DNA of 58,683 nucleotides. Source: Candidatus Altimarinota bacterium. GTDB taxonomy: Bacteria; Patescibacteriota; Gracilibacteria; BD1-5; UBA2023. The stretch covers positions 1 to 58,683 of the forward strand of contig JALQWG010000003.1 in NCBI GenBank assembly GCA_023260135.1, given 5' to 3'. Position numbers and translations under genes: made by a program. The notes under the pieces were generated by a model. The model ran no database searches. It was not told the DNA's origin and worked only from the letters and a program-made list of their open reading frames with translations. Shown piece after piece: positions 21,323 to 30,738 of the stretch. Every line of letters starts with the position of its first letter. The stretch's first letter is position 1.

Positions 21323-21778
21323 TTATCCGAGTACCACACATCCAGTCTTCTCACTCGAGAGGTCTGCTTCTTTGAGTCTGTACTTCTGGACTATCTCGAT
21401 AGTACCGAGTGGAGTAGCAACTTCGTGTGCACTCTCGCCATAGGTGACGAGCATGCGTGGCTCTACCTTCTCGAGAACTCACTGCATAGACTTGGCACCT
21501 GGCATAATGAGGACATCCACAGAACCGAGAAAATCAAGTGCCTCTGGAGTGATATCCACAAGAAGTGTCGGAATATATGCAATCCAGTATCCATCGACGC
21601 GGAAGTGATAGAGGAGTTCGTCATTCTTGTGCCATGCATACATAAGACAACCACTCTTCTCATACTCACCCGCCATATCGACGAGGAGTCCATCGAGCTC
21701 GACGGCAGATGGGAGGAGCTTTATTTCTTTTTTATCAGAATCGATAATAACTGAATTATTGTGAAAACGGAAATCCAT
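21323..21778 (-). CDS. metallo-beta-lactamase-fold protein lacking metal ligands
   Basis: The 151-residue sequence resembles the second half of UlaG-like MBL-fold proteins: VDMAGEYEKSGCLMYAW matches the family GEYE segment, and LGSVDVLIMPGAKSM matches the iDvLliPvg segment, followed by VEPRMLVTYG. The HxHxDH metal-binding motif of the family is absent, so hydrolase activity is doubtful. I chose the ATG at 21778 (MDFRFHNNSV); an ATG 54 bases upstream would overlap the NUDIX gene. It follows the NUDIX gene by 16 bp and a terminator closes the pair. One UGA (MQGVLEKV). Confidence 0.6.
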
Positions 21779-21794
21779 ATAATGATAGGTTAGA

Positions 21795-22244
21795 TTACAT
21801 AAAATGCTTATTTTTCTCGATGAATCAGACAACGTCAGGCTTCATCCAGACGTCCTTGAGAGCATCAGGAGTGAACCACTTGTATCCGACGAATCGTTCT
21901 TCTTTTCGAGGACGAGGTTCGGCGTGTCCAGTATACTTCACGAGGAAGAGAGATACTTCCTTGTGGATAATAGGTGCTCATTCGAGGTATGTCGCAGTAA
22001 ACGAATAATTGATCGTATTCATGAATTTGATGACTTTGAGATCCTTTTCACGGAGACCTGTCTCCTCGGATATCTCACGGAGTGCTGTCTCCATAGGAGA
22101 CTCATCATTTTCTATATGTCATTTTGGGAGGACATACTCGATATCATCTCGGGCATTGCGCCATGCGAGCATGAGTATCTCTATCTCTCCGCTTCGGTTA
22201 CGATACACTATACCTCCAGCACTCTTTTCATAGAGTTCTGTCAT
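21795..22244 (-). CDS. NUDIX hydrolase
   Basis: It hydrolyses a nucleoside diphosphate linked to another group; the substrate is not evident. The NUDIX box GHIENDESPMETALREISEETGL, in part, is intact at about residues 40-62, with the REISEE metal site. The box's leading Gly (LPKGH) is encoded by TGA. The protein has 149 residues, near the usual size. A promoter lies at 22279-22306. Neighbouring dnaN is divergent; a house-cleaning role for damaged nucleotides would fit but is inference only. Confidence 0.85.
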
Positions 22245-22278
22245 GGTAAAAATATAAGATATAAAAAGTTCACACAAG

Positions 22279-22306
22279 AGTATAATCATAATTCCTGAAA
22301 ATACAA
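22279..22306 (-). promoter_or_regulatory. promoter of the NUDIX gene
   Basis: Minus strand TTGTAT (plus 22301-22306), 16-bp spacer, TATACT (plus 22279-22284), about 35 bases before the ATG at 22244. Confidence 0.5.
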
Positions 22307-22439
22307 AAAACTCGTATGGAAAAGTTGCAATTTTGGAGAATTTGTATAGGCTAGAACGTATCTTCGGGGGAAGTAAAAAAGGAGCACTCTTTTGTGAAAA
22401 ACCCTATTACTTATTACCTATTAATTATTAATTTTTTAC

Positions 22440-23558
22440 ATGCGTTTTCGAATACAGACAGACATATTTCGCCGAGCTATAGAGGCAACTGGACATGCAA
22501 CGAGCACCAACAATCTCACTCCTATACTCGAGAATATCCTCATCGATGCCCAGTTCAAGAGACTGGTTCTCACTGGGAACAATCTCGACATGGCGATAGA
22601 ATACATCGTAGAGAAGTGAGTAGAGGTAGAAGTAGAGGGCCGCTTCACTATATCGTCAAAATTCCTCATGTCCTATGTTGCTCTCGTGCAAGACAGTGAA
22701 GTAACTGTTGAACTCGAAAAATGAGGAAGTCTCGTATTCCGCACCAAGAGTGGGGAGACCAAGTTCAAGGGTATATCCGCAGATAAATTCCCTACTATTC
22801 CACCGATTCCTACACTCACGCCCATCATCGTCAGTGCCCCAGATATCAAGACTGCTATAGAAAAAACCTTATTTTCTACTGCTGACGGCAATCTCCGTCC
22901 GATGCTCGCAGGTATCTATATAAAGTGAACTGGTAATGCTCTTGTATTTGCTTCGACGGATAGCTTCCGACTCTCAGAGTTCCGTGTAGAGACAGAGAAT
23001 TCTGGATTCTCTACACCTATCATACTCCCAGAAAAAACTGCCAACGAGCTCAAATGACTCATCTCTGACGAGACCAAGCAAATAGAGATCTACACACACG
23101 AATCACAGATCCTCATCATTATCGGTTCAACGCGACTCACTTCACGCCTCCTCTCTGGAAAATTCCCTGAATACGAAGGATTTTTTCCTCGAGAATTCCA
23201 GTCCAAGTCCACTGTCATGCGCTCAGAGCTCATCAATGCCCTCAAGCAAGCGAACCTCATCTCCCGTCAGAACAACTACAATACCCGTATTCGTTCACGT
23301 CACGAGTGATCTATCGATATCTCTACCGGAGACACAGAGGTTGGTGCGAGTAGCATCAGTATCGCCGGATCTGTCGAGTGACAAGAAGATACTATCTGAG
23401 TCAATAGTGAATACCTCCTCCAAGCACTATCAGTCATCCGCGAAGACTATGTGAGCTTCGAGTACAAAAATCCACTCTCCCCTATCGTTATCCGTGGTGT
23501 TGCTGGAGAAAATGAAAAACAACAATATCGTCATCTTATCATGCCACTGAAGGTCTAA
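22440..23558 (+). CDS. dnaN: DNA polymerase III beta subunit (sliding clamp)
   Basis: The clamp tethers replicative polymerase to DNA. The 372-residue product has the three-domain clamp pattern: FRIQTDIFRRAIEATGHATS at the start, then NILIDAQFKRLVLTGNNLDM, in part, FASTDSFRLSEF near 175, LLSGKFPEYEGFFP near 245 and the C-terminal YRHLIMPLKV. UGA codons encode Gly in EKGVEVE, EKGGSL, IKGTGN and elsewhere. No dnaA or origin is visible beside it, although dnaN usually neighbours dnaA. pheS follows after 4 bp. Confidence 0.93.
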
Positions 23559-23562
23559 TACT

Positions 23563-24582
23563 ATGTTACAAAAACTCCAACAACTCCAATCTACCGTTCT
23601 CGAGCATCTCCCAAGCATCTCTACAGAAGATGCTCTTGTAGAATACAAAAACTCTATCCTCGGAAAGACCGGTGAACTCACCCTCATACTCAAGTGACTC
23701 AAGGATCTCTCCCCAGAGGAACGCAGTACTGTCGGCAAGGCAGCCAACGATATCAGAGATATACTCACAGAGGCATTTGACGCTGAGAAGAATCGTATCA
23801 AAAATGAAGTTATAGCAGCACGACTCCAGAGTGAGTGGGAAGATATGACAGTGCCTCTTGCTCAGAAAAGCGGAAGCCTCCATCCGATGACACAAGTCCG
23901 TCTCGATGTAGAGGATACATTTACGCGCATGGGATTCGATATATACGAGTCTATGGAGGTAACGACTGAGTATCTCAACTTCGATGCAGTCAATGTACCA
24001 AAAACACACCCAGCACGAGATATGCAAGATACATTCTGGCTCGAAGGTGACGGCAATGTCCTCGCGACACAGACATCCTGCATGCAGAATCTCATCATGC
24101 GAGCCAAGGATACTCCTATTCGTGCCATCATCCCTGGTCGAGTTTTCAGAAACGAGGATGTCGATGCAACCCATGATAATACGTTCTACCAAGTAGAGTG
24201 AATCGTCGTAGATAAGTGAATCGGTATCAGTCATTTGAAATTTACGATTACTACAATGCTCTCAGATATATTCGGCAAGGAAGTGACTATCCGCATGCGT
24301 CCTGGATATTTTCCATTCGTGGAGCCAGGAGTAGAAGTAGATTTTTCTTGTCCGTTCTGTGATGGGGATGGATGTCGCATCTGTAAGGGCTCTGGTTGGA
24401 TAGAGTTCATGGGTGCAGGACTCATACATCCACACGTTATCCGTGAGGGTGGACTCGACCCTGAGGTATATAGTGGATTTGCATTCGGATTCGGACTCAA
24501 CCGTCTCGTGATGATTCGCTATGGAATTCCTGATATGCGATACTTTATGAGTCCGGATGTGAGATTTTTGAGACAATTCTAA
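23563..24582 (+). CDS. pheS: phenylalanyl-tRNA synthetase alpha subunit
   Basis: It charges tRNA-Phe together with PheT, which is not in this window. The 339-residue class II synthetase has the N-terminal coiled coil (1-90), HPMTQVRLDVEDTFTRMGFD, motif 2 (GRVFRNEDVDATHDNTFYQVEG, in part) and motif 3 (AFGFGLNRLVMIRYGI). The Gly of QVEG is TGA-encoded. A Cys-rich insertion (CPFCDGDGCRICKGSGW) near 265 looks like a zinc-binding loop. Separation of pheS from pheT and coupling to dnaN are unusual. Confidence 0.95.
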
Positions 24583-24591
24583 AAAACTCAT

Positions 24592-24717
24592 GGAGAAATC
24601 TCAAAAACAAGAAATTCGAGGCAAAAAAATATTTTCGAAAGGAGTTTCCTATATACGGAAATGACTGAGAAATATATTTTTTTAACAAAGAAGTTTGCAG
24701 TTTTTCAGATTTCTCCT
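24592..24717. repeat. 126-bp imperfect palindrome after pheS
   Basis: Ends GGAGAAATCT (24592-24601) and AGATTTCTCC (24708-24717) are perfect inverted repeats. The arms continue to pair inward (CAAAAAC/GTTTTTC, AAAAAAATATTTTC/AAATATATTTTTTT, AGTTTCC/GGAAA) around a TATATAC centre. It could be a MITE, a structured RNA or an elaborate terminator of dnaN-pheS. No gene fits in it. Confidence 0.65.
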
Positions 24718-24724
24718 TAAATAT

Positions 24725-24753
24725 TTGCTCATTTTTAGATTATTTGGTATACT
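24725..24753 (+). promoter_or_regulatory. promoter of the AAA-type ATPase gene
   Basis: TTGCTC (24725-24730), 17-bp spacer, TATACT (24748-24753), 21 bases before the ATG at 24775. Confidence 0.5.
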
Positions 24754-24774
24754 ATACCCAAGTAATCTTTTTTT

Positions 24775-25917
24775 ATGCTACTCCCACGCACCAAGCTCGT
24801 CGAGGAATTCCAGAAGATATTCCTCGCGAACGAACATCAGTATATTGCTATTGTAGGAGCATCAGGATCAGGAAAGAGTAGTTTTATAGAACTCCTCCAG
24901 AACACCTGAATACTCGATAGCGCAACAACTGAATATGCAAACTCACTAGATATCGATAGTTTTCAGATACAGAAGCCAAAAACTATAGTTTTTGATAGCT
25001 CCAGTATCTCAGATATTTCATATATTCGTACATTTATTGAATCAAATTTGCTCGATTCCAGAGTCATATACACAACAGAAAAAAAATGAATCGATACTAA
25101 TGTAACCTACTTCATTCTCCCGTGAATATCATTCCGAGAATATGCAGAATGATCTGGTACACCAGTAGATGTCGGAGCAATACTCTCATGAACAGCTAAT
25201 ATAGACAGACTCAATACTCTGCGTGATGCCTATATCCATGTAGGACAGTATGGGTACAATATCTCCAATCCTGACTCAATCGATACACTCTGGGATGATA
25301 AAATATCAATTATGGTTTCAGAATTGTTCGAAAAAGAAAAAGATGACTTCATAGAGTTCATCAGAACACTCGCACTCGGAGTATGAGAACTCTTCAAGGA
25401 AGACAAGATTGCCAAGATGATGAATATCTCCCGCCGCAAGGTACGAAAATACACAGAAGTACTCCTCAAATATGACTTCATCCATGCGGTATGACCATTC
25501 TGAGACTATCCTGAGACGGAGTTGTTCCGCCATGTGAAGCTCTACTTCTCTGACCTCTCATACCTCTCTGTAGCACTCGGAGTAGCCTACTATCATGGCA
25601 TGACAAGACAGTGAGTTCTCGAGAATTTTGTTCTCCTCGAGCTCGAACGCAAAGTATCGGACACACACGATATCAAGTTCTATCGAAAAAAATCCGGAGC
25701 AGAAATATCATTCGTTCTCGTGGAACGAGATACCGGGGATCTCACACCTATAGATATCAGTCCACGTTCGACAGATATCATCCCACAACCGATACGTATT
25801 TTTACAGAGGTATATGGTAGTCGTCTAGATCACATCATGTTCCTCAACGAAGAAAAATCTGCAAAACGAGAAATCGACGGATATACAGTATTCATCTTCC
25901 CTCACGTCGCAATATAG
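24775..25917 (+). CDS. AAA-type ATPase with DUF4143-like C-terminus
   Basis: A 380-residue single-gene unit. The Walker A motif IVGASGSGKSSF lies near residue 30 and a Walker B-like TIVFDSSS near 70. The middle has a winged-helix-like segment (KIAKMMNISRRKVRKYTEVLLKYDF, in part). The C-terminal part LENFVLLELERKV, then IKFYRKKSGAEISFVL, follows the DUF4143 (PD-(D/E)XK-like) pattern of bacterial AAA ATPases of unclear function. Many UGA codons. It has its own promoter and terminator. Such ATPases are common in host-associated reduced bacteria, but their role is not settled. Confidence 0.8.
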
Positions 25918-25939
25918 ACCTCCATATGGAGGTTTTTTC
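25918..25939 (+). terminator. terminator after the ATPase gene
   Basis: ACCTCCATATGGAGGT hairpin followed by TTTTT, starting one base after the TAG. Confidence 0.85.
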
Positions 25940-26002
25940 TTTACAAAAAATAGAAAAGCATACAATCAATAGTAATTATTAATTCGTAACTCATAGTTAC
26001 CT

Positions 26003-27196
26003 ATGCACCTTGTTATCATGGCGGCTGGAGAATGATCTCGTATGCGTCCCCTCACAGACACAACACCAAAACCACTCCTCAAAGTGTGTGGAAAAACTCT
26101 TATCGAACATAATATTGAGTCAATTATTTGAGAATTTGATGAAGTATTCTTTATCGTAAAGTATCTCAAGGATTCTTTTAGAGAGTATTTTGGAGATACA
26201 TATAGGTGAAAAAAAATCCACTACATAGAACAATCTGGTGAAGTTATGTGAACTGGGTCTGCAATACTCTCCCTCAGAGGACATATAGAATGAGAATTCA
26301 TCGTTGTATCTGGAGACGACATCTATGATGCCACAGATATACTCAAGCTCAAGAATACTCCGGGATATGGAGCTCTCGTAAAAGCAGTAGACAAGCCAGA
26401 AAATTTTGGAATATTCACAACAGACTGAACAGGAAAAGTTCTCTCTATAGTAGAAAAACCGACAGATGCATCACTTGGGAATCTCGCATACATAGGGATA
26501 CTCAAGGAAGATAGCTCTATATTCGAAGAACTCGCTTCCATACCCCTCTCCCCACGATGAGAACTCGAGATCACCGATCTGATGATGCGACAGATATCGA
26601 GAGGAGAATTCAGTGCAGTAGAGGCGACTGGCAGATGGGTTACTATAGGATACCCTTGGGATCTCCTCAAGGCAAATGATGTTATAGTTGGTTGATATAC
26701 AGAAATTATCAATAAATGAGCAATTATAGAACCAAATGTGTCCATAAATGGGAATGTCCATCTAGAAGAATGAGTACTCATCAAGTCATGAACCTATATA
26801 GAGTGAAATGTCTACATATGAAAGGGCACAACCATATGACCAAATACGTACATACGATGAAATACAAGCATCTGAGCATACTCCAAGGCTGGTAATGCTA
26901 CAGAGATAAAAAACTCATACATAGGCGAACACTCGAGCATCCCTCATCTCTCCTATATAGGCGATAGTATCGTTGGCAACTATGTCAATATATGAGGCGG
27001 AACAATCACAGCCAATGTACGTCATGATGGAACAAACATAAAAGCTCTCTCAAAATGACATATAACCGATACCGGCAGACGAAAACTCTGAGCAATAATC
27101 TGAGATAATGCACATATATGAATCAAGACTTCCATATACCCAGGGCGAACCATCCCAACATGAGGATCAACCCTTCCGGGAGAAGTTTTCAAATAA
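26003..27196 (+). CDS. GlmU-like sugar-1-phosphate nucleotidyltransferase with left-handed beta-helix domain
   Basis: Residues 1-220 are a nucleotidyltransferase: [19 protein letters not shown] holds the GxGxRM signature and KPLL the substrate Lys. Residues about 240-397 are hexapeptide repeats ([20 protein letters not shown], in part) ending [16 protein letters not shown] and [15 protein letters not shown], as in GlmU and related bifunctional enzymes that make UDP-GlcNAc or similar sugars for the cell wall. About 23 glycines, many at the fixed hexapeptide position, are encoded by TGA, making this the clearest single gene for the recoding. Whether it makes UDP-GlcNAc or dTDP-glucose-type products cannot be told. 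It ends 113 bp before rplA. Confidence 0.85.
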
Positions 27197-27198
27197 AC

Positions 27199-27225
27199 TT
27201 GCTTTTTGTAGGAATTCATTATAAT
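27199..27225 (+). promoter_or_regulatory. promoter of rplA
   Basis: TTGCTT (27199-27204), 15-bp spacer, TATAAT (27220-27225). The predicted start point falls at the first base of the leader stem at 27232. The -35 lies just after the TAA of the preceding gene. Confidence 0.6.
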
Positions 27226-27231
27226 TCGCGC

Positions 27232-27281
27232 GTCCAAATTCCGTGAAAAGTGGGAGTTCATACCTCTATGAACGCTTGGAC
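27232..27281 (+). promoter_or_regulatory. L1-type ribosomal protein leader (autoregulatory site)
   Basis: GTCCAA and TTGGAC close a stem. Inside, AAGTG pairs with CGCTT, an asymmetric loop GGA follows, and GTTCAT/ATGAAC forms the apical hairpin. The GTGGGAG-type strand with a short helix, asymmetric loop and second helix is the known L1-binding pattern in 23S rRNA and in L1 mRNAs. It sits 27 bases before the L1 gene. Confidence 0.6.
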
Positions 27282-27308
27282 CAATTTATTTTTTCACATT
27301 TTTATATT

Positions 27309-28007
27309 ATGGCTAAGGTACACGGTAAAAAGTACAATCAGGCTGCAAGCCTCATCGAAAAGGATCGTATCTACTCTCTCGACGAAGCAGTAGACCTCCT
27401 CGAACGTACAAATACAGTAAAGTTCGATCCTACAATCGAAGTTCACTTCAATCTCGCTATCGACCCACGTCAGGCAGATCAGCTCGTTCGTTCTACTATC
27501 ACACTTCCAAATGGAACTGGTAAGACTAAGCGTATTGCTGCGTTTACAGACATCGGAAATGAAGCAGAACTCAAGAAGGCTGGTGTTCTCGTAGCTGGTG
27601 GTGATGATCTCATCGACTCTGTACTCCAGGGAAACATCGACTTCGATATCGCTATCGCGACAACTGGTATGATGAAAAAGATGGGTAAGGTTGCGAAGGT
27701 GCTCGGACCTAAGGGTCTCATGCCAAATCCTAAGGCAGGAACTGTTGGTGACGATCTCCTCGCTATCGCAGAAGAGATTACTAAGGGACGTTTTGAGTTC
27801 AAGAACGATAAGCAAGGAAATGTTCACTCTATCGTTGGTAAGCTCTCATTCGGAAATGCAAAACTCAAGGAAAATATCGAGTTCTTCGTCAAGGCTATCA
27901 AGTCTGCACGTCCAACTGGTATCAAGGGTTCAGCTCCATACATCTCTACAGTCTATGTATGTAACGCTATGGGTCCTGGTATCCGCCTCGATGTCAACAA
28001 CATCTAA
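27309..28007 (+). CDS. rplA: 50S ribosomal protein L1
   Basis: Binds 23S rRNA at the L1 stalk and often represses its own mRNA. The 232-residue protein has KVHGKKYNQAASLIEKDRIY at the start, GKTKRIAAF near 70, and VLGPKGLMPNPKAGTV near 130 with the L1 signature. I used the ATG at 27309, not the earlier in-frame codon at 27243, because the former gives the usual N-terminus and leaves the leader free. No UGA codon occurs. L11 (rplK) is not adjacent, unlike the usual rplK-rplA pair. Confidence 0.95.
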   Translation: MAKVHGKKYNQAASLIEKDRIYSLDEAVDLLERTNTVKFDPTIEVHFNLAIDPRQADQLVRSTITLPNGTGKTKRIAAFTDIGNEAELKKAGVLVAGGDDLIDSVLQGNIDFDIAIATTGMMKKMGKVAKVLGPKGLMPNPKAGTVGDDLLAIAEEITKGRFEFKNDKQGNVHSIVGKLSFGNAKLKENIEFFVKAIKSARPTGIKGSAPYISTVYVCNAMGPGIRLDVNNI

Positions 28008-28015
28008 TAAAAACT

Positions 28016-28052
28016 AAAATAATTCCCCTTCAGAAATGGAGGGGAATTATTG
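28016..28052. terminator. bidirectional terminator between rplA and the convergent gene
   Basis: AATAATTCCCC (28018-28028) and GGGGAATTATT (28041-28051) arms with AT-rich flanks on both sides. Confidence 0.8.
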
Positions 28053-28056
28053 TTAA

Positions 28057-28581
28057 TTACACAGACATATTAAGACTTCTGGATAATCATTCTGAATTCT
28101 TTATCAGTAAGCCATTAACCTTAGGTTCTATTATTGTGGAATTATCAAAGAAGGAATCTTCTACAACTGTATCTAAAAAAGAAGGATTAATCATAAACAT
28201 TGGGGACGCCTGAAGATTGATTAATTCAGCTCGATTAAAGTTTATTCCTTGTCAGCATGAAAATTGCAGTCAAGTATATTCTAGTCGAGAATTCTCAAAA
28301 CTAGCACAATCAAAACAGGAATAAGATAAATCTAGCTGGCCAATATTGATGCCTGAAAGATCTATACCTCGTAAGTCTAGTAATTCAGGAAATTCGACTC
28401 AAAGTAAGGCAGAAAGGGATCATGATACCTTGGCTCTTATCTTCAACATATTTGTATAATCGAGTTCAGCTCAGGATTTTATTCTTTCAACTATACTACT
28501 AAGATAATCTTTACTAGGTAGGGTTGGGCTATTGGGGAATTCAACCCTATATCAGAAGCCTCAAATGACAGTTTTATTCAT
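28057..28581 (-). CDS. pentapeptide-repeat-like protein
   Basis: A 174-residue protein assembled only with UGA as Gly. The middle (about 65-125) shows pentapeptide-like periodicity: LDLRGIDLSGINIGQLDLSY, then CASFENSRLEY and INFNRAELINL, with Leu or Phe every five residues. Pentapeptide-repeat proteins form right-handed beta helices; roles vary and none can be assigned. The N-terminus is about 60 non-repeat residues. The gene starts at 28581 and its TAA is 5 bases from the rplA terminator. Base composition is more AT-rich than in neighbouring genes. Confidence 0.65.
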
Positions 28582-28643
28582 AATAAAAAGTATATAATGT
28601 TTATTATAATAATATTACATACTTGTCAATTTTATTCATGTCT

Positions 28644-29234
28644 TTATCCTCTCCCCCGAAACGCACTCAGGAGGGTAATCTCATCCGCATATTCGATAGA
28701 GCCTGCGTGCGGGAGTCACTTCGACAGACGAGATATCTTTACTGCTCGAGGCATACGCTCGATAGCATAGAGTGCTGTTGCTTCTCACTCGATATTGGGG
28801 TTCATGGCGAGTATGACCTCATCGATAATCACATCCTCTGCGATACGTTCAAATAATGTCTGATAGTTGAGCTTGTCAGGAGTGACACCCTGAATCGGTG
28901 ATATCGCACCACCGAGAACATGATATCTTCCACGATACACACCCGTGCGCTCGATAGAGAGCATATCGAGATAATCCTCGACGACACAGAGGAGGTGGGC
29001 GTCACGCTTGTCATCACGACAGACACTACAGAGTACCTCGTCCATATCTGTCATCGCATGACACTGCTCACACTCATGTACCTTGGAGTGGAGATCAGAG
29101 AGTGCCCGTGCAAAATTCGCCACATAGGAACTATTCGCCTTCATCAGAAAAAATGCGAGCTTCGCCGCAGTCTTCTCCCCTATTCCCGGGAGAAAATGTA
29201 TCATATCTATCACACGCTTGAGAGCTTCGGGCAT
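28644..29234 (-). CDS. recR: recombination protein RecR
   Basis: RecR loads RecA at gaps with RecF or RecO. The 196-residue product has the N-terminal helix-hairpin-helix (FLPGIGEKTAAKLAFFL), a C4 zinc motif (CEQCHAMTDMDEVLCSVC) and the Toprim start LLCVVED. One UGA (28794-28796, IEGEATALY) splits the gene. Stop TAA at 28644. It is last of rsmH-ftsL-like-recR, with one base between it and the preceding stop. Confidence 0.93.
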
Positions 29235-29235
29235 A

Positions 29236-29598
29236 TTAGTTTTTTTGAAATGTATTATCCTCTACGACCAGGAATGTGGAATTATCTACATTCTGCATGG
29301 TAGATACAACTGGAGAGCGGATGATGGTATCGATAGAGCGTCATTCTGCGATACGGATATCGAGGAGGTTCTCCTGGAATGAGAGATTGCGATACTGTAC
29401 CTGGAGGGTTCTGATATTGTATCCACGAGTCGCGTTCTGATTGAGCATCCAGACATAGTAGATACCAAGTGCAGCGATCATGACGATCGCGAGGATATAC
29501 GTCTGTGTGAATGATAATCGAAAATTCTCCCTCGCAGCCTGTCGCTCAGAGAAGAATCAGATATGTCATTTTTTGAGAGTGAGGACGTTGGCGTTCAT
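29236..29598 (-). CDS. FtsL-like single-pass membrane protein
   Basis: A 120-residue protein with one membrane helix (QTYILAIVMIAALGIYYVWM, about 32-51) followed by a helical extracellular segment (YNIRTLQVQYRNLSFQENLL, about 60-80). This is the FtsL/DivIC layout, and the position directly after rsmH is where ftsL normally sits in division clusters. Sequence likeness is too weak to prove identity, so this is inferred from topology and context. UGA codons occur in KKGHIGFF and AEGRS. Confidence 0.6.
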
Positions 29599-29604
29599 GG
29601 TGGA

Positions 29605-30534
29605 TTAATTCTGGATTGAATGAATTTTTTCTAGTACTCGCATCTTGGCGCTCCGACTTCTCGGATTATTGTCTACTTCTAGTGCAGTTGGTTCTATTGG
29701 TTTTTTGGTATATTTTCGGAATGCTGCGGGTATACGAGTCTGCCCAGTAAAATCATCTATAACATCCTGAGTATACTCAGAAAATATGTTTTTGACAAGG
29801 CGATCTTCGAGAGAATGAAATGTTATCACTGCTATCTTGCCACCGACCTTTAGGCATCGCATTGCCTGGGCGATAGAACGCTCGATATGTCCGAATTCAT
29901 CATTGACCGCGATACGAAGTGCCTGGAACACACGGATTCAGGATTTTTTATCAAAACTTGATTTTTCGATGATCTCGAGGAGCTTGAATGTAGTATCTAT
30001 CTTCTGTGTTTTTCTCACATCAACTATCGCACGAGCGATAAAAAGTGACTTCTTCTCATCTGCATACCGCATAAATATCTGTATGAGCTCACGCTCAGAG
30101 AGCGTCATCACGAGATCCTCTGCAGTCTGTCAGGTCATGCGATCGAATCGCATATCGAGTGGACCATCAAATCTTACCGAAAAACCTCGAACTCAATCAT
30201 CATAGTGAGCACTCGATACCCCGAGATCGTAGAGGATAAAATCCACTTCCTTGATTCACTGTTCTCTGAGTACATCCTCCATAGTATCAAAACTCGCATG
30301 GATAGGGATGAACTTTTTTGAGAGTCATTTTTCCTCTAGATTCACACGTGCATCACGGAGATTATCAGCGTCTCGGTCAAATCAGAGAACTCTGCCTGAC
30401 TCACCCACATGAGTGAGCATCATAGCAGTATGTCAGGCGAGCCCGAGCGTTGCATCGATGATGTATTGTGGTTCACTTATTGTAGAGAGGACGGATTCTA
30501 CCTCATCTATGAGAACGCTCGTATGAGAAAACAT
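29605..30534 (-). CDS. rsmH: 16S rRNA (cytosine-1402-N4)-methyltransferase
   Basis: RsmH (MraW) methylates C1402 of 16S rRNA. The 309-residue protein begins FSHTSVLIDEVES and has YIIDATLGLAGHT (SAM site), VDFILYDLGVSSAHYDDGVRG, in part, near 110, FSVRFDGPLDMRFD, VFQALRIAVNDEF and FHSLEDRLVKN. Many of the glycines are TGA. It heads a division-type cluster; its usual neighbour mraZ is not upstream here, though a MraZ-like gene lies at 45184. The promoter is at 30550-30577. Confidence 0.95.
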
Positions 30535-30549
30535 AATTGAATTGTGTTG

Positions 30550-30577
30550 AATGTAGGATTTTTTGCGCTTCTGTCAA
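30550..30577 (-). promoter_or_regulatory. promoter of rsmH
   Basis: Minus strand TTGACA (plus 30572-30577), 16-bp spacer, TACATT (plus 30550-30555). The ATG at 30534 is only 15 bases beyond the -10, so the leader is very short. Confidence 0.6.
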
Positions 30578-30704
30578 GGATAAATTCTCTTTGAAAAAAC
30601 TATAGACAATATATGATTAGAATTGATAATAATTTATTTTAGAGAGTTTTCTACACATTTCTGACAAAATTGTGTGAAATTGTGTAAAACTCACGTATTT
30701 TCTT

Positions 30705-30732
30705 TTGAAAAAAGGGCTATTTTTTCTATAAT
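30705..30732 (+). promoter_or_regulatory. promoter of the cell-envelope operon, probably leaderless
   Basis: TTGAAA (30705-30710), 16-bp spacer, consensus TATAAT (30727-30732). The ATG begins at 30739, six bases after the -10, so transcription should start at or next to the start codon. Confidence 0.7.
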
Positions 30733-30738
30733 CACGGC

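Noticed and set aside
22245-22439. Replication origin beside dnaN
   Set aside because: No cluster of DnaA boxes or dnaA gene was seen in the region.
22440-24582. Frequent in-frame TGA as evidence of pseudogenes, frameshifts or selenocysteine
   Set aside because: The same pattern covers almost every gene, at conserved glycines and in single-copy essential genes such as dnaN and pheS, so recoding explains it.
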